Part shown: positions 17,802-27,292 of the stretch, piece by piece | How the letters are laid out: every line of letters begins with the position of its first letter | Numbering within the stretch: the first letter of the stretch is position 1 | Origin: Anaerolineaceae bacterium UBA6086 | GTDB taxonomy: Bacteria; Chloroflexota; Anaerolineae; Anaerolineales; Anaerolineaceae | Direction of reading: 5' to 3' | Assembly: GCA_002436005.1 (NCBI GenBank) | Contig: DIXG01000088.1 | Span: forward strand, 17,290 to 81,289 | DNA: 64,000 bases | Notes under the pieces: model-generated | What the model was told of the DNA's origin: nothing | Seen by the model: only the letters and a program-made list of their open reading frames with translations | Database searches by the model: none | Made by a program: the position numbers and the translations under genes

Positions 17802-19205
17802 ATGATGGCACGCACCCAAACCCGCTTTGTTTGCCAGGAATGTGGCCGCATTTCACCCAAAGCCCTGGGCCGCTGTCCCCAGTGTGGTGCGTGGGACAGT
17901 ATGATAGAAGAAATCGTAGAAACACAGCAGACCGCCTCGAGCCACGCCAACCAGCATGGTTTGGGCGGTCTTTCGATTCCCAAGAAGCTCAGTGAAATCG
18001 AAGGCAACAGCGATGAACGCATCCCGGTGCCGATTGGCGAATTTTCACGCGTCCTGGGCGGCGGTGTGGTACCCGGTTCGATTGTCCTGATTGGTGGGGA
18101 CCCGGGAATAGGGAAATCAACCCTTTTACTGCAGATGACCATGCAGATGGCTGGTGCAAACCGGGTGCTGTATGTCTCCGGAGAGGAATCGGAACGGCAG
18201 ATCAAAATGCGCGCCATGCGCCTGTTGGGTGGCATCGATGGCAGTCCGCCGACCGATTTACCAGGGGAGCTTTTCCTGGTGACGGAGACCAATCTTGATG
18301 TGATTATGAGCCACATTCGGGAGGCGAACCCACGGCTGGTTGTGATTGATTCCATTCAAACGGTTTATCGTCCTGATATGGAATCGTCGGCAGGCTCAGT
18401 CTCGCAAGTGCGTGAAAGCGCTTCTCGCCTGCGCGAATTGGCTAAAACCTCCGGGATTGCTGTATTTTTGATCGGGCATGTGACCAAACAGGGCACGATT
18501 GCCGGGCCGCGTGTCTTGGAGCATATTGTGGACACCGTGCTCTACCTGGAAGGCGACCGCTACCAGGCTTATCGGCTGCTGCGGTCGGTCAAGAATCGTT
18601 TTGGCGCCACATCCGATGTGGGTGTCTTTGAGATGCACGAGCGCGGGATGATCGAGATCACCAATCCTTCCGAAGCCTTTCTGGCAGAGCGGATGGTGAA
18701 TGCCCCGGGTTCTGCCATCGCTGTGACGATGGAGGGTACGCGGCCGCTGCTAGTGGAGATCCAGGGATTGACCAGCCCCACCAACTTTGGCAACCCCAGG
18801 CGAACGCCGAACGGGATTGATTTTAACCGCCTGCTTTTAATCACGGCGGTGCTGACGCGCCGCTTGAACATGCGCCTTTCGGAGCAGGATGTTTTTGTGA
18901 ATGTGGTTGGAGGCTTGCGGATTGATGAACCCGCAGCCGACCTGGCAGTGGCGGCTGCCATCACTTCCTCCATGCGAGACCAGGCGGTGCGCGCGGATAC
19001 GGTGCTGATTGGCGAACTGGGTCTTTCGGGCGAGCTGCGCATGGTTGGGCAAATGGATGCGCGCTTGCGAGAGGCAGCCAGCCTCGGCTTTAAACAAGCC
19101 ATAGTCCCCCGCAGGCTGCAGCGTAAACAGCCTTTCCCAAAGGGGATTGAGGTGCAAGAGGCGCGCGCCTTGAGCGAAGCATTGAAGCTGGCATTGATCG
19201 ATTAA
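17802..19205 (+). CDS. radA: DNA repair protein RadA
   Basis: The N-terminal zinc finger FVCQECGRISPKALGRCPQC is followed by a RecA-like ATPase with Walker A GGDPGIGKSTLL. Then come the RadA-specific KNRFG motif (RSVKNRFGATSDVGVF) and a Lon-protease-like C-terminal domain (DVFVNVVGGLRIDEPAADLA). At 467 residues it has the normal length. RadA promotes branch migration during recombination. The start codon touches the clpC stop; an alternative ATG lies one codon later. A clpC-radA pairing also occurs in Gram-positive bacteria. Confidence 0.96.
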   Translation: MMARTQTRFVCQECGRISPKALGRCPQCGAWDSMIEEIVETQQTASSHANQHGLGGLSIPKKLSEIEGNSDERIPVPIGEFSRVLGGGVVPGSIVLIGGDPGIGKSTLLLQMTMQMAGANRVLYVSGEESERQIKMRAMRLLGGIDGSPPTDLPGELFLVTETNLDVIMSHIREANPRLVVIDSIQTVYRPDMESSAGSVSQVRESASRLRELAKTSGIAVFLIGHVTKQGTIAGPRVLEHIVDTVLYLEGDRYQAYRLLRSVKNRFGATSDVGVFEMHERGMIEITNPSEAFLAERMVNAPGSAIAVTMEGTRPLLVEIQGLTSPTNFGNPRRTPNGIDFNRLLLITAVLTRRLNMRLSEQDVFVNVVGGLRIDEPAADLAVAAAITSSMRDQAVRADTVLIGELGLSGELRMVGQMDARLREAASLGFKQAIVPRRLQRKQPFPKGIEVQEARALSEALKLALID

Positions 19206-19257
19206 GTCCTTTTATTTCATCGGTTTTAACAGACAACCGTTATAATTGGGTCAAACC

Positions 19258-19274
19258 CTTCAGGGACGCTGAAG
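19258..19274 (+). other. Small hairpin in the leader of the DUF6391 gene
   Basis: CTTCAG-GGACG-CTGAAG forms a 6-bp stem with a five-base loop, 40 bases before the ATG at 19314. A TATAAT at 19241-19246 lies just upstream and may be a -10 box. Confidence 0.4.
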
Positions 19275-19313
19275 CCTGTCGCTGAAACAAACTAACCGGA
19301 ACAGGAATTCACT

Positions 19314-19826
19314 ATGAGTCATCCAAGTCTTGATTTTCACCCGATCTCCCGTGTGCGGCGGAATCACGGTCTGGAACACGCCACCATCAATGTTTTAAAT
19401 AAGAAATATCCTAATGTTCGAATGGGGGGTGTATCCACGCCCTTTGGGTTCACCATCATTGGTGAAATCGATTCTGAAACGGTTGCAGAAGGGGCGATTG
19501 AAGCGTTGAAGCGGCTGCGCGCCGGCGAAAGTTCCCTGACTCAGCACCCGAATTGCGGCACCAATTTTGCGGTTTCTGGCCTGATGGCTGGGTTTGCTGC
19601 CTGGTTGGGGATGCTCGGAACTGGAAAGAAGCAAGGCGATAAATGGGAAAGGCTCCCGCTGGCTGTATTGCTGGCGACGATCGCCCTGATCCTCACCCGC
19701 CCATTGGGACCCATCGTCCAGCAGCGCATCACCACGGCAGGTGATCCTGAGGCGTTGGAACTGGACAGGATTGAAACCTTTATCCGTGCGGGCGTGCGCA
19801 TGCACCGCATTGTTACCAGGGGATGA
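19314..19826 (+). CDS. DUF6391 family membrane protein
   Basis: This 170-residue protein begins with the family signature RRNHGLEHATINVL near residue 16. Next is a small alpha/beta region (MGGVSTPFGFTIIGEIDSE). Two hydrophobic segments follow, about 84-104 (FAVSGLMAGFAAWLGMLG) and 113-135 (LPLAVLLATIALILTRPLGP). The conserved His and Glu of HGLEHAT could bind metal, but no activity is known. It lies 8 bases before holA and is probably cotranscribed with it. Confidence 0.72.
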   Translation: MSHPSLDFHPISRVRRNHGLEHATINVLNKKYPNVRMGGVSTPFGFTIIGEIDSETVAEGAIEALKRLRAGESSLTQHPNCGTNFAVSGLMAGFAAWLGMLGTGKKQGDKWERLPLAVLLATIALILTRPLGPIVQQRITTAGDPEALELDRIETFIRAGVRMHRIVTRG

Positions 19827-19834
19827 GCGTTTAG

Positions 19835-20875
19835 ATGATGGAAGAAAAGCCGGTTGTATATATCTTACGGGGGGATGACCGGGAAGCGGTGGAATCCAAT
19901 ATCCACATCTTTTTCAAAAGCCTGGGTGCGCCGGATATGGCTGGCATGAACACCACTCACCTGGAAGGAAAATCTATCACCCTGAATGACTTACGGAGTG
20001 CAGCATTGGCGCTTCCCTTCCTGACTGCAAGGCGCCTGGTGGTGCTGGATGACGCGCTGGCTTTTATGGATAAGGATAAAAGCGAGGCGCAGCGGGCAAG
20101 GCTTATTGAGCTGCTGGATTCCCTGCCACCAACAACGGCTTTGGTATTGGTGATTCCAGATTCACAAAAACGGCGGAAACGCGGGGGTGTTTGGGAATCC
20201 TACTGGGTGACTCTGAATGAGAAGCACTGGTTGATGCAATGGGCAAGCTCATCCGGGAATAAAGCCTTTATCCAGGATTGTCTTTTGCCAACCGATCGCC
20301 AGATGGCGGATTGGATTCGAAAGAAAGCGGCAGAGTTGGGCGGCAGTTTTACGCCCGGTGCCGCACAAAAACTGGTGGGGTATCTTGGCAATAACACGCA
20401 GCGAACCTTTCGGGAAATCGAGAAATTGTTGACCTATGTCAACTATGAGCGTCCGGTTGATGATGTTGATGTGATGGAACTGAGCATTCGGGAAGAGCAG
20501 AGTGACATCTTCAGCCTGGTGGATGCCATGGGGTTGCGTGATGGCGAAACGGCTATCCGGCTCTTACATCTGCTGCTGGATGACATGCCTTTCAATCAGC
20601 TTTTTCCGATGGTCATTCGGCAGTTTCGGTTGATCCTTCAAACGCGAGAAATTCTGGATATGGGTGGGGGCGAGCAGGAAGTGGCAAAAACCCTGGGGAT
20701 GCAAAATTTTGTCGCTCGAAAGATAATCCCCCAGGCACGCTTGTTCACGCTGGCATCATTGGAATCCATTTATCACCATCTGCTGGAAATTGACCTTGCA
20801 ATGAAGACCCGCTATGTAGACGGCTCAATTGCCATGGATGTGTTCATCGCTCAGCTTGCCAACCAGTTGATCTGA
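19835..20875 (+). CDS. holA: DNA polymerase III delta subunit
   Basis: At 346 residues this is the normal length for HolA. The N-terminal part starts VYILRGDDREAVESNI (degenerate AAA+ fold without P-loop). The middle has LPFLTARRLVVLDDAL, and the C-terminal part has NTQRTFREIEKLLTYV and QSDIFSLVDAMGLRDGETAI. These patterns are typical of delta, the clamp-opening subunit. Together with the delta' fragment at the left edge, two clamp-loader subunits lie within 20 kb. Confidence 0.9.
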   Translation: MMEEKPVVYILRGDDREAVESNIHIFFKSLGAPDMAGMNTTHLEGKSITLNDLRSAALALPFLTARRLVVLDDALAFMDKDKSEAQRARLIELLDSLPPTTALVLVIPDSQKRRKRGGVWESYWVTLNEKHWLMQWASSSGNKAFIQDCLLPTDRQMADWIRKKAAELGGSFTPGAAQKLVGYLGNNTQRTFREIEKLLTYVNYERPVDDVDVMELSIREEQSDIFSLVDAMGLRDGETAIRLLHLLLDDMPFNQLFPMVIRQFRLILQTREILDMGGGEQEVAKTLGMQNFVARKIIPQARLFTLASLESIYHHLLEIDLAMKTRYVDGSIAMDVFIAQLANQLI

Positions 20876-21092
20876 TTCTGGTCAATCCTGTTCTTTTTGT
20901 ATGTGTTCCTCGCTTTGGCGCATGTTAACGATGTATCTTTTTCAATCCGGGGCTAAACGATTCTTGTGGGCTCATTTATAACCGGTTTTCGTTTCTGGGA
21001 GAGCACACATCACCGACAGGGAGACATGGGTATAATAGAACCGTGATCAAGCGATGTATTAATCAGACATTTTCTATCGAGAGAAGTGGGGC

Positions 21093-22004
21093 ATGGGTAT
21101 GACCGTTCTGAATTTGCGTGTGGCAACTTTGAACATCAGCGGTGGTGAGAAAACCTTCGAAGAATTCCCTCATGACACCCGCCAATCGCGCCTGGAGGCT
21201 TTGAAGATCCTGATCGGCCGTTTGGATGCTGATGTGTTGTGTCTGCAGGAGGTCTCGCAGTACGTGGACGCAGATGGCGTTTCACACAGCCTGATGGACG
21301 CCGTCAACCAGGCTGGCAGCTATCATTATTCAGGTTATGGGAAGACCCTTTCAATGGAAACCCATATGCAGGTCAAGAAAGATGTGATGGTGGAGGGCAT
21401 TTTCAATGACTGGTGGGATTGGTCTAAGGGGAATTCGGTGCACGCCCGGATTCCGTTTGCAAGGCTGGGTGATCCCCAGCGGCCGGGCGTGCCGCGCAAT
21501 GTCCCCTTGTATCAGCCGGGTCAATATGAAGGGACCCGGGATAGCGACCCGCGCTATGCCCTGCTGACGCGTCTCAAGCAAGCGCCCTACCCTTATGTGA
21601 TGACAGTGCACCTGAGCACATTGGTGGGTGAACGCCAGCCAGAAAGTCGACCGGATCGGGTGGAGCAATCCCAAATCTTGCGCTTTCAGCAGGTCAAACG
21701 CATTCTGGATCTGGTGCGGGTGCACATCTTGGCGAAAGGCATGCCGTTGATCCTGGCGGGTGATTTCAATGCTGACGCAGATGAATTTTATCTTGCACAT
21801 TTACTGGGTGCGGAATCCGGCTTTGTGCGCCTGGTGCCGGAGAACGAGCAGCCCAGCCACGCAGGATCGGAAAAGCTCATTGATCACATCTTCTTTTTTC
21901 CGCAAGAGCGCCTGGTGAATTATCACTGTTATATTGAGGAAGGTGACCTGAGCCGCCGGGCATCGGATCACTTACCGATTGTGGCTGATTTAGAGATCAG
22001 GTAG
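21093..22004 (+). CDS. Endonuclease/exonuclease/phosphatase family protein
   Basis: This 303-residue protein has the EEP fold motifs: RVATLNISGG (first Asn), DVLCLQEVS (catalytic Glu), MTVHLST, LILAGDFNADA (Asp/Asn pair) and the terminal SDHLPIVADL (Asp/His). It has no signal peptide, so it acts in the cytoplasm on a phosphodiester or phosphomonoester substrate: nucleic acid, phosphoinositide-like compound or sphingolipid-like compound. An unusual insert at about 80-150 (HMQVKKDVMVEGIFNDWWDW) is not seen in ExoIII-type DNA repair enzymes, so an exodeoxyribonuclease role is less likely. Confidence 0.8.
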   Translation: MGMTVLNLRVATLNISGGEKTFEEFPHDTRQSRLEALKILIGRLDADVLCLQEVSQYVDADGVSHSLMDAVNQAGSYHYSGYGKTLSMETHMQVKKDVMVEGIFNDWWDWSKGNSVHARIPFARLGDPQRPGVPRNVPLYQPGQYEGTRDSDPRYALLTRLKQAPYPYVMTVHLSTLVGERQPESRPDRVEQSQILRFQQVKRILDLVRVHILAKGMPLILAGDFNADADEFYLAHLLGAESGFVRLVPENEQPSHAGSEKLIDHIFFFPQERLVNYHCYIEEGDLSRRASDHLPIVADLEIR

Positions 22005-22127
22005 CAGGGCGTTGGGTGCATCAATTCATGATGGGTATCAACAACGCTTCTGAAGAAAATTAGGATTTTTGGAAACGAAAATGTCATTATTTTTTATAGG
22101 TAAACTGGCAGAACTGGAGCAGGATTT

Positions 22128-23606
22128 ATGGTAAACGAATCAAAGCGGAACTATTTTGGAACAGATGGCATTCGCGGAACCGTGGGGGTTGCGCCCCTGG
22201 TGCCCGAATTTGTGACAAAACTGGGATATGCAGCGGGAGTCGTACTTTCCCAAACGGCAGGAACGCACCCAACCTTTTTAATTGGGCGCGATACTCGCCA
22301 ATCGGGCGAGATGCTGCAGAGTGCATTGACGACGGGTTTGCTCGCCAGCGGCGCTACTGTGGTGGACCTGGGTGTGATCCCCACACCAGGCGTGGCTTTC
22401 ATGGTGCGCAAGGTGAATGCACAGGCTGGCGTGGTCATTTCGGCTTCGCATAACCCGGTGGCGGAGAATGGCATCAAGTTCTTTGATGCCAACGCTTTGA
22501 AGTTAAGCGAAGCGATCGAGCTCGAAATTGAATCGCTGCTCAGCCAACCCATGGACCTTTCAAATACCGCTGCCGCCCAATACGGACGCCGCATTGACGG
22601 GACGGAGATGCGCGAGTGGTATGTGGATCACCTGGTGGATGAACACCCCCGTTCCTTGTTGGATGGTTTCAAACTGGTGCTGGATTGTGCCAATGGCGCT
22701 GCGTCGTGGTATGCCCCGGAAGTGTTTTCTCGCCTGGGCGCAGAGGTGGTAGTGATTCACGCTTCACCCACCGGCGCCAACATCAATGAACAGGCAGGTT
22801 CGGAGCATGTGCGCCGTCATCCCGAAGATCTGCACACCCTGATCCAAAAATATGATGCCCATTTTGGGGTTGTTTTTGACGGTGACGCGGATCGTGTGAT
22901 CTTTGTGGACGAGGCAGGTCACCTGGTGGATGGTGATCATATGCTGGCGATTTTGTCGGATTATTTCGCTGCCCAAAAGCGGCTGCTGGCTGGAACGGTG
23001 GTCAGCACGACCATGCGCAACGGGGCTCTGGTCAACTATTTTGCCGAGCGGAAGATCACGTTTGTTGAAACGCCGGTGGGCGATAAATATATTATGGAAG
23101 TGTTGGGACAGTTGATGCATAAGGAATACCAGCACGGGCAGATTGGCCTGGGCGGTGAACAGGCTGGGCATATCATCCTGATGGATGAAACCCACGCCAC
23201 TGGGGATGGATTGCGTTCCGCAATTTACCTGATTCGGGCGTTGATGGACAGCGGACGCCCCTCCCTGGCGGAGCTGGCGGAAAGCATTAATAAATATCCC
23301 CAGGTGATTGCATCAGCCCTTGTGGTGGAAAAAATCAACCTGGAGTCGCTGGACCAGGTCAGGGCTGCCCAGGCAAACCTGGAACAAGCATTGCCCGGGC
23401 TGACCCGCTTGAATTTACGCTATTCCGGCACGGAACCCAAGGTGCGGTTGATGTTGGAGGCGGACACAAGGCATACGGAAGCCGATCTGGCACAGCAGGC
23501 GTTTGCATTGTGTGAGGCTGTTCAAAAGGCGACCGGCACACCGGCGGATAGCTTGCTGGAAGTGCTGAATGTGACGCGCGGTGGGCTGGTTCACCGGCAA
23601 GTGTGA
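22128..23606 (+). CDS. glmM: Phosphoglucosamine mutase
   Basis: N-terminal YFGTDGIRGTVG is the GlmM signature. The phosphoserine is Ser107 in ISASHNP, the magnesium loop is FDGDADRVIF, the sugar loop is GGEQAGH, and the phosphate loop is RYSGTEPKVR. The enzyme interconverts glucosamine 6-phosphate and glucosamine 1-phosphate for peptidoglycan precursor synthesis. At 492 residues it is somewhat longer than the usual 445, with about 35 extra residues at the C terminus after the phosphate loop region. It is followed after 34 bases by another phosphohexomutase, probably in one transcript. Confidence 0.92.
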   Translation: MVNESKRNYFGTDGIRGTVGVAPLVPEFVTKLGYAAGVVLSQTAGTHPTFLIGRDTRQSGEMLQSALTTGLLASGATVVDLGVIPTPGVAFMVRKVNAQAGVVISASHNPVAENGIKFFDANALKLSEAIELEIESLLSQPMDLSNTAAAQYGRRIDGTEMREWYVDHLVDEHPRSLLDGFKLVLDCANGAASWYAPEVFSRLGAEVVVIHASPTGANINEQAGSEHVRRHPEDLHTLIQKYDAHFGVVFDGDADRVIFVDEAGHLVDGDHMLAILSDYFAAQKRLLAGTVVSTTMRNGALVNYFAERKITFVETPVGDKYIMEVLGQLMHKEYQHGQIGLGGEQAGHIILMDETHATGDGLRSAIYLIRALMDSGRPSLAELAESINKYPQVIASALVVEKINLESLDQVRAAQANLEQALPGLTRLNLRYSGTEPKVRLMLEADTRHTEADLAQQAFALCEAVQKATGTPADSLLEVLNVTRGGLVHRQV

Positions 23607-23640
23607 GCGTTAAACAGTTTTTGATCTTCAGGAGAACTTT

Positions 23641-26196
23641 ATGAGAAATGTATCACAGGATCTTACAACCCTTGAAATTACCCAGTTAGGCGCCAGTTTC
23701 AACCGGATTAACCGCGGTTTATTCGCGGCACAATCACCGCAAGAATGGACGCCGGCGGTTGAGGAAATGACCCGCTTTTTGGCTGTGGTGGATGAGAAGG
23801 TGCTCTCTGACCTGGCGCTGATTGCTGGCAATGCGATTGACTCTTCGCGCGCTTTCAGCATGCTGCTGACGGTGATTGCCCTTGGCACCCAGTATCGTCA
23901 TGAGCAATACAAGCCTAAAGGAGCGGATGACCAAAAAATTCGCAACCTGATCGATGAGGTGTATCTACCCTTGACGGGTGCGATGCGGAAACAGGCGATC
24001 GACCTGGCGAAAAAATACCTGGCTGCCCCGGTTTTTGATTCGCTGCGCGAGGCGATTGACCATGAGATCCTTCCGCTGCTGGACAGCATGGATTTTAGCA
24101 AAGACCCGCACCGCTGGATGCCGTTCCGTGTGGTGCAGATTGCCAATATCTACGAGCGGCTGTATGGTTTTCGCCTGCGCACGTCTGATCCCCTGCTGAT
24201 CGGCGATTCGGGTCATCTTGGCTTGCTGCGCATGATTTATGATCGAAAGTACCTGCGGTTTGGCACTTCGGGGGTGCGTGCCCGCTGGGGCAACGACTTT
24301 ACGGAGCAGCGAGCCAGGCAAGTTGTGCAGGCAGTGTGTGATTTCATGAATGATAGTGATGTTCCCGATTTTGTGGGCAGGGAAAATTTAGCAGGCAAGA
24401 AGGTTGTGATTGGCTATGACACGCGGCGCAATGCGGACCTGGTGGCAGAATGGGCAGCAGAAGTGTGCCTGGCGAATGGATTTGAGGTTGAATTTGCGGC
24501 ACGCGATACCCCTACCCCCGCCCTGGTCTATTATCTGACCGATTACCTCAAGCCCGAGGATGTTGCCGGGTTGTTGATCTGCACAGCCAGCCATAACCCG
24601 CCAGAATGGCAGGGAATCAAATTTAACCCGCGCCTGGGCTATCCCGCGCCGACTAATGTGACGGATTTCATTGCCTTCAGGATCAACGAACTGCAGATGG
24701 TGGATGCCAGCGCCCGCACCACAGACCTGGCGGACGCGCGTCAGCGCGGCCGCTTACGCGGCTTTGACCCCCTGGATGACTATGTAGCCTGGATCAAAGA
24801 CAATGGCAATGGCAATGCGCGAATCCCCGTTGATTTTGACCGGATTCGCCGGTTCTTCAGCGATAAGATGGTGGTGATTGATGAATTTCACGGCTCCGGG
24901 CGGGGCTATCTGACCCGTCTGGTGGGGGAAGCCGGCGTGCGCTATACCGTTCTGCATGCCCAGCGTGACCCCGAGCTGACCGGGCTGGATTACGCCAACC
25001 CAGAGGAACCCTTTATCAACTCTTTGAAAGCCAAGGTGGCAGAAACGGGCGCCCATCTGGGGATGGGCATGGATACGGATGCAGATCGCTTTGGGGTCGT
25101 GGACAAGGGTGGGGTCTTCTTCCGCCCGAACCAAATCTTACCGATGTTGATCCGCTACCTGGGCATCGAGCGCGGCTTGAAAGGGCGGGTAATTGCCACC
25201 CAAACAGGCTCCCCCCTGATTGAAGTTCTGGCGGGGATGATTCCGAATAACAAGGAAAATGAACCCGCAGAAGGTGCACTGCCCGGCTATGTCAGCCATC
25301 CCTTTTATGAGATCAACATCGGGGGACCCGAAGATCGCATCCTGGAGCATGCCTTCTTGGTACCGGTGGGCATCAAGTATATTGAGGAGATTCGCCGAAC
25401 GGATCGCGCGTATCAGAGTGAAAAGCCGCTGCCCGAAAACTGGCGTGACAGGATCCTGATTGGTGGCGAGGAATCCTCCGGGCTGACCACGCGCGGGCAT
25501 GTCACGGACAAGGACGGCCCCTGGGCAAACCTGTTGATCATGGACATGCTGGCATATTTTGGCACGCGTGAGGAAAACCCGCTGACCACAATCGCTGAGA
25601 TTTGGCAGGATACAGTAGAAATGGAAGGTTTGTGGGAATCCTTTGGCTGTGTGCCAGATGACGATACCTCGCACACCGGGCGGACGGACGTGGATGCGCC
25701 CTTGGAGGCGAAGGAAGCCTTTATCAACTATTATCTGGATCTCCCCCAATCGAACCTGGAAGCGAAGGTCGCTGGGATGGACATTGCTTACCTGGGAGGC
25801 ATCCGCTATGAAGTGGCTGAGATGCAACTGCGCGACGCAGATGGCGATGAGCGCTATCAACTGCGTGTGCGGGCATCTGGCACGGAACCCATCAACCGAA
25901 TTTACGTGGAGAGCAGAGACCCGCAGCAGGGAAAGATCATCATGGATGCTGCGCTGGCGCGTTTGGAAGCGTTGACGATCGAGGAGATTAGTAAAGCCTA
26001 TAGCGTATGGCGGCTGGTGGATATGCTCAGCCAGACCCGGCTGACGGAAAAGACCCGCCAAGCTGTGCAGGCGACGATTACAGAGCAGGGTTGGCCGTTA
26101 TCCGAGGTCACGTCGAAGCTGCAGCAGATCATGAATGTTTTAGAGGCCCGCAATCGTAAAATAGCAGAAGCCTGGCTGCTTTCTCTGACGGCGTAG
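23641..26196 (+). CDS. Phosphoglucomutase/phosphomannomutase family protein with long N-terminal extension
   Basis: The mutase core starts about residue 205 with LRFGTSGVRARWG. It contains phosphoserine Ser317 (CTASHNPPEW), the magnesium loop GMDTDADRFGVVD, the sugar loop GGEESSG and the phosphate loop RASGTEPINRIY. About 200 helical residues precede it (from TQLGASFNRINRGLF to LLRMIYDRKY) and about 55 follow it. That makes 851 residues against about 460-580 in usual members. It should convert a hexose 6-phosphate to the 1-phosphate or the reverse, and so connect to glycogen and cellobiose phosphorolysis. A strong ribosome site (AGGAGA) precedes the ATG. Confidence 0.88.
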   Translation: MRNVSQDLTTLEITQLGASFNRINRGLFAAQSPQEWTPAVEEMTRFLAVVDEKVLSDLALIAGNAIDSSRAFSMLLTVIALGTQYRHEQYKPKGADDQKIRNLIDEVYLPLTGAMRKQAIDLAKKYLAAPVFDSLREAIDHEILPLLDSMDFSKDPHRWMPFRVVQIANIYERLYGFRLRTSDPLLIGDSGHLGLLRMIYDRKYLRFGTSGVRARWGNDFTEQRARQVVQAVCDFMNDSDVPDFVGRENLAGKKVVIGYDTRRNADLVAEWAAEVCLANGFEVEFAARDTPTPALVYYLTDYLKPEDVAGLLICTASHNPPEWQGIKFNPRLGYPAPTNVTDFIAFRINELQMVDASARTTDLADARQRGRLRGFDPLDDYVAWIKDNGNGNARIPVDFDRIRRFFSDKMVVIDEFHGSGRGYLTRLVGEAGVRYTVLHAQRDPELTGLDYANPEEPFINSLKAKVAETGAHLGMGMDTDADRFGVVDKGGVFFRPNQILPMLIRYLGIERGLKGRVIATQTGSPLIEVLAGMIPNNKENEPAEGALPGYVSHPFYEINIGGPEDRILEHAFLVPVGIKYIEEIRRTDRAYQSEKPLPENWRDRILIGGEESSGLTTRGHVTDKDGPWANLLIMDMLAYFGTREENPLTTIAEIWQDTVEMEGLWESFGCVPDDDTSHTGRTDVDAPLEAKEAFINYYLDLPQSNLEAKVAGMDIAYLGGIRYEVAEMQLRDADGDERYQLRVRASGTEPINRIYVESRDPQQGKIIMDAALARLEALTIEEISKAYSVWRLVDMLSQTRLTEKTRQAVQATITEQGWPLSEVTSKLQQIMNVLEARNRKIAEAWLLSLTA

Positions 26197-26220
26197 CAGA
26201 TATTTTTAAATTGCTTACAT

Positions 26221-26239
26221 GGCAGACCACTCGTCTGCC
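26221..26239 (+). terminator. Terminator after the long phosphohexomutase gene
   Basis: GGCAGAC-CACTC-GTCTGCC forms a 7-bp perfect stem 25 bases after the stop, followed by a T-rich stretch (CTGTTTGTGTT). It separates this gene from the convergent lipoprotein gene. Confidence 0.65.
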
Positions 26240-26285
26240 CTGTTTGTGTTAACCAAATGTGGGGAAAGACTATGTCTGTGTTCCT

Positions 26286-27272
26286 TTAATCTCCCGTGAT
26301 AATCACCAGCGTCTGGCTGCTGAAGGCGTAGAGTCCCTCTGGCATGGGGCGCTGATAGAGGATGTGATCCCGCAGGGCATAAGCAAAGGCGCTCTGATCC
26401 ACGATCCGGTCGTAGGGATCGAGCTCAAAGAAAGGCTGATAGCGCGCAGCCAGGTAGCTGACCCGGCTCATATCGAGTTTGACCTGCGGCCACTGTTCAC
26501 TGGGGATCAGGATGGGATGATCCGCGATCAGGATCAGCTCGTCAGGTAAATTGGGCAACAGCGCCTGAACATCTTTGATGAAGACAAGCGGTGTGGAATC
26601 CTGCCTTTCTTCAAAGGGCAGTTTGGCTTCATCGTGAATGCGATAGGGGTGAAAGGGGTCTTTAGAATCTTTCAACAGCACCTGGATATAAGCTGTTCCG
26701 CCTGCGGGAATGGTGTTGATGGGGATGCTTTCTCCCAATGTGCCGCCCAACACCAGCTGCATCGGTAGTAATGTGCCGTCAAATTCATGAGCGACATTGA
26801 GGTAGTAAACGGTGATCATTTCGCCTAAAAACTCGAGATTTCGCTGGTGGATACCCCTATCCAGCAGCTGAAAAGCCATAAAAGCCCACAGTTCATTAAG
26901 CTCACCATCCAGGCTTTCGCCCCTTTGGGTCACGCGAGTGTAGGACCAATCCACAACCCGACCAAAGATATCCTGGTATGGAAAGAGCAGGGCAGGCTGG
27001 CTGGGCACCGGGCTGGGAGAAGGCGTGGGACTGAGGGTGTTGAAGGGTGTAAGCGTGATTGTGGGGGTCTTTGATGGAAGGGGTGTGATAGTGGGCGCCA
27101 GCGTGGAAGTGTGTGTCAGGCTGGGGGTGAGGGTGTGCGTCGCGGTCAGCGGTGTGGTCGTGGTTGGTTGGAGGGTTGGGGTAACAGAGCCAGAATTGCC
27201 GCAACCCAGCAGCAAACCCGGAAGGATGAGCAAGAGCAGGGGTAGCATGACCTTTTTGAGTGGTTGGCGCAT
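26286..27272 (-). CDS. Lipoprotein of unknown function with Thr/Pro/Ser linker
   Basis: The signal ends in LLLGC (Cys about residue 24), followed by a linker of about 70 residues made mostly of Thr, Pro, Ser and Leu. The folded part (about 95-328) includes IFGRVVDWSYTRVTQRGESL, LNELWAFMAFQLLDRG and LVFIKDVQALLPNLPDELIL; I recognise no family. ATG 27272 is preferred to a TTG one codon earlier. It begins 20 bases after the MEMO gene ends on the same strand, so it is probably the second gene of that unit. Confidence 0.68.
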   Translation of the reverse strand: MRQPLKKVMLPLLLLILPGLLLGCGNSGSVTPTLQPTTTTPLTATHTLTPSLTHTSTLAPTITPLPSKTPTITLTPFNTLSPTPSPSPVPSQPALLFPYQDIFGRVVDWSYTRVTQRGESLDGELNELWAFMAFQLLDRGIHQRNLEFLGEMITVYYLNVAHEFDGTLLPMQLVLGGTLGESIPINTIPAGGTAYIQVLLKDSKDPFHPYRIHDEAKLPFEERQDSTPLVFIKDVQALLPNLPDELILIADHPILIPSEQWPQVKLDMSRVSYLAARYQPFFELDPYDRIVDQSAFAYALRDHILYQRPMPEGLYAFSSQTLVIITGD

Positions 27273-27292
27273 CAAATAATCCGGTGGGCTGG

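Noticed and set aside
25138..26061. Long leftward open frame opposite the phosphohexomutase
   Set aside because: The plus-strand protein has all catalytic motifs of its family; the leftward product matches nothing.
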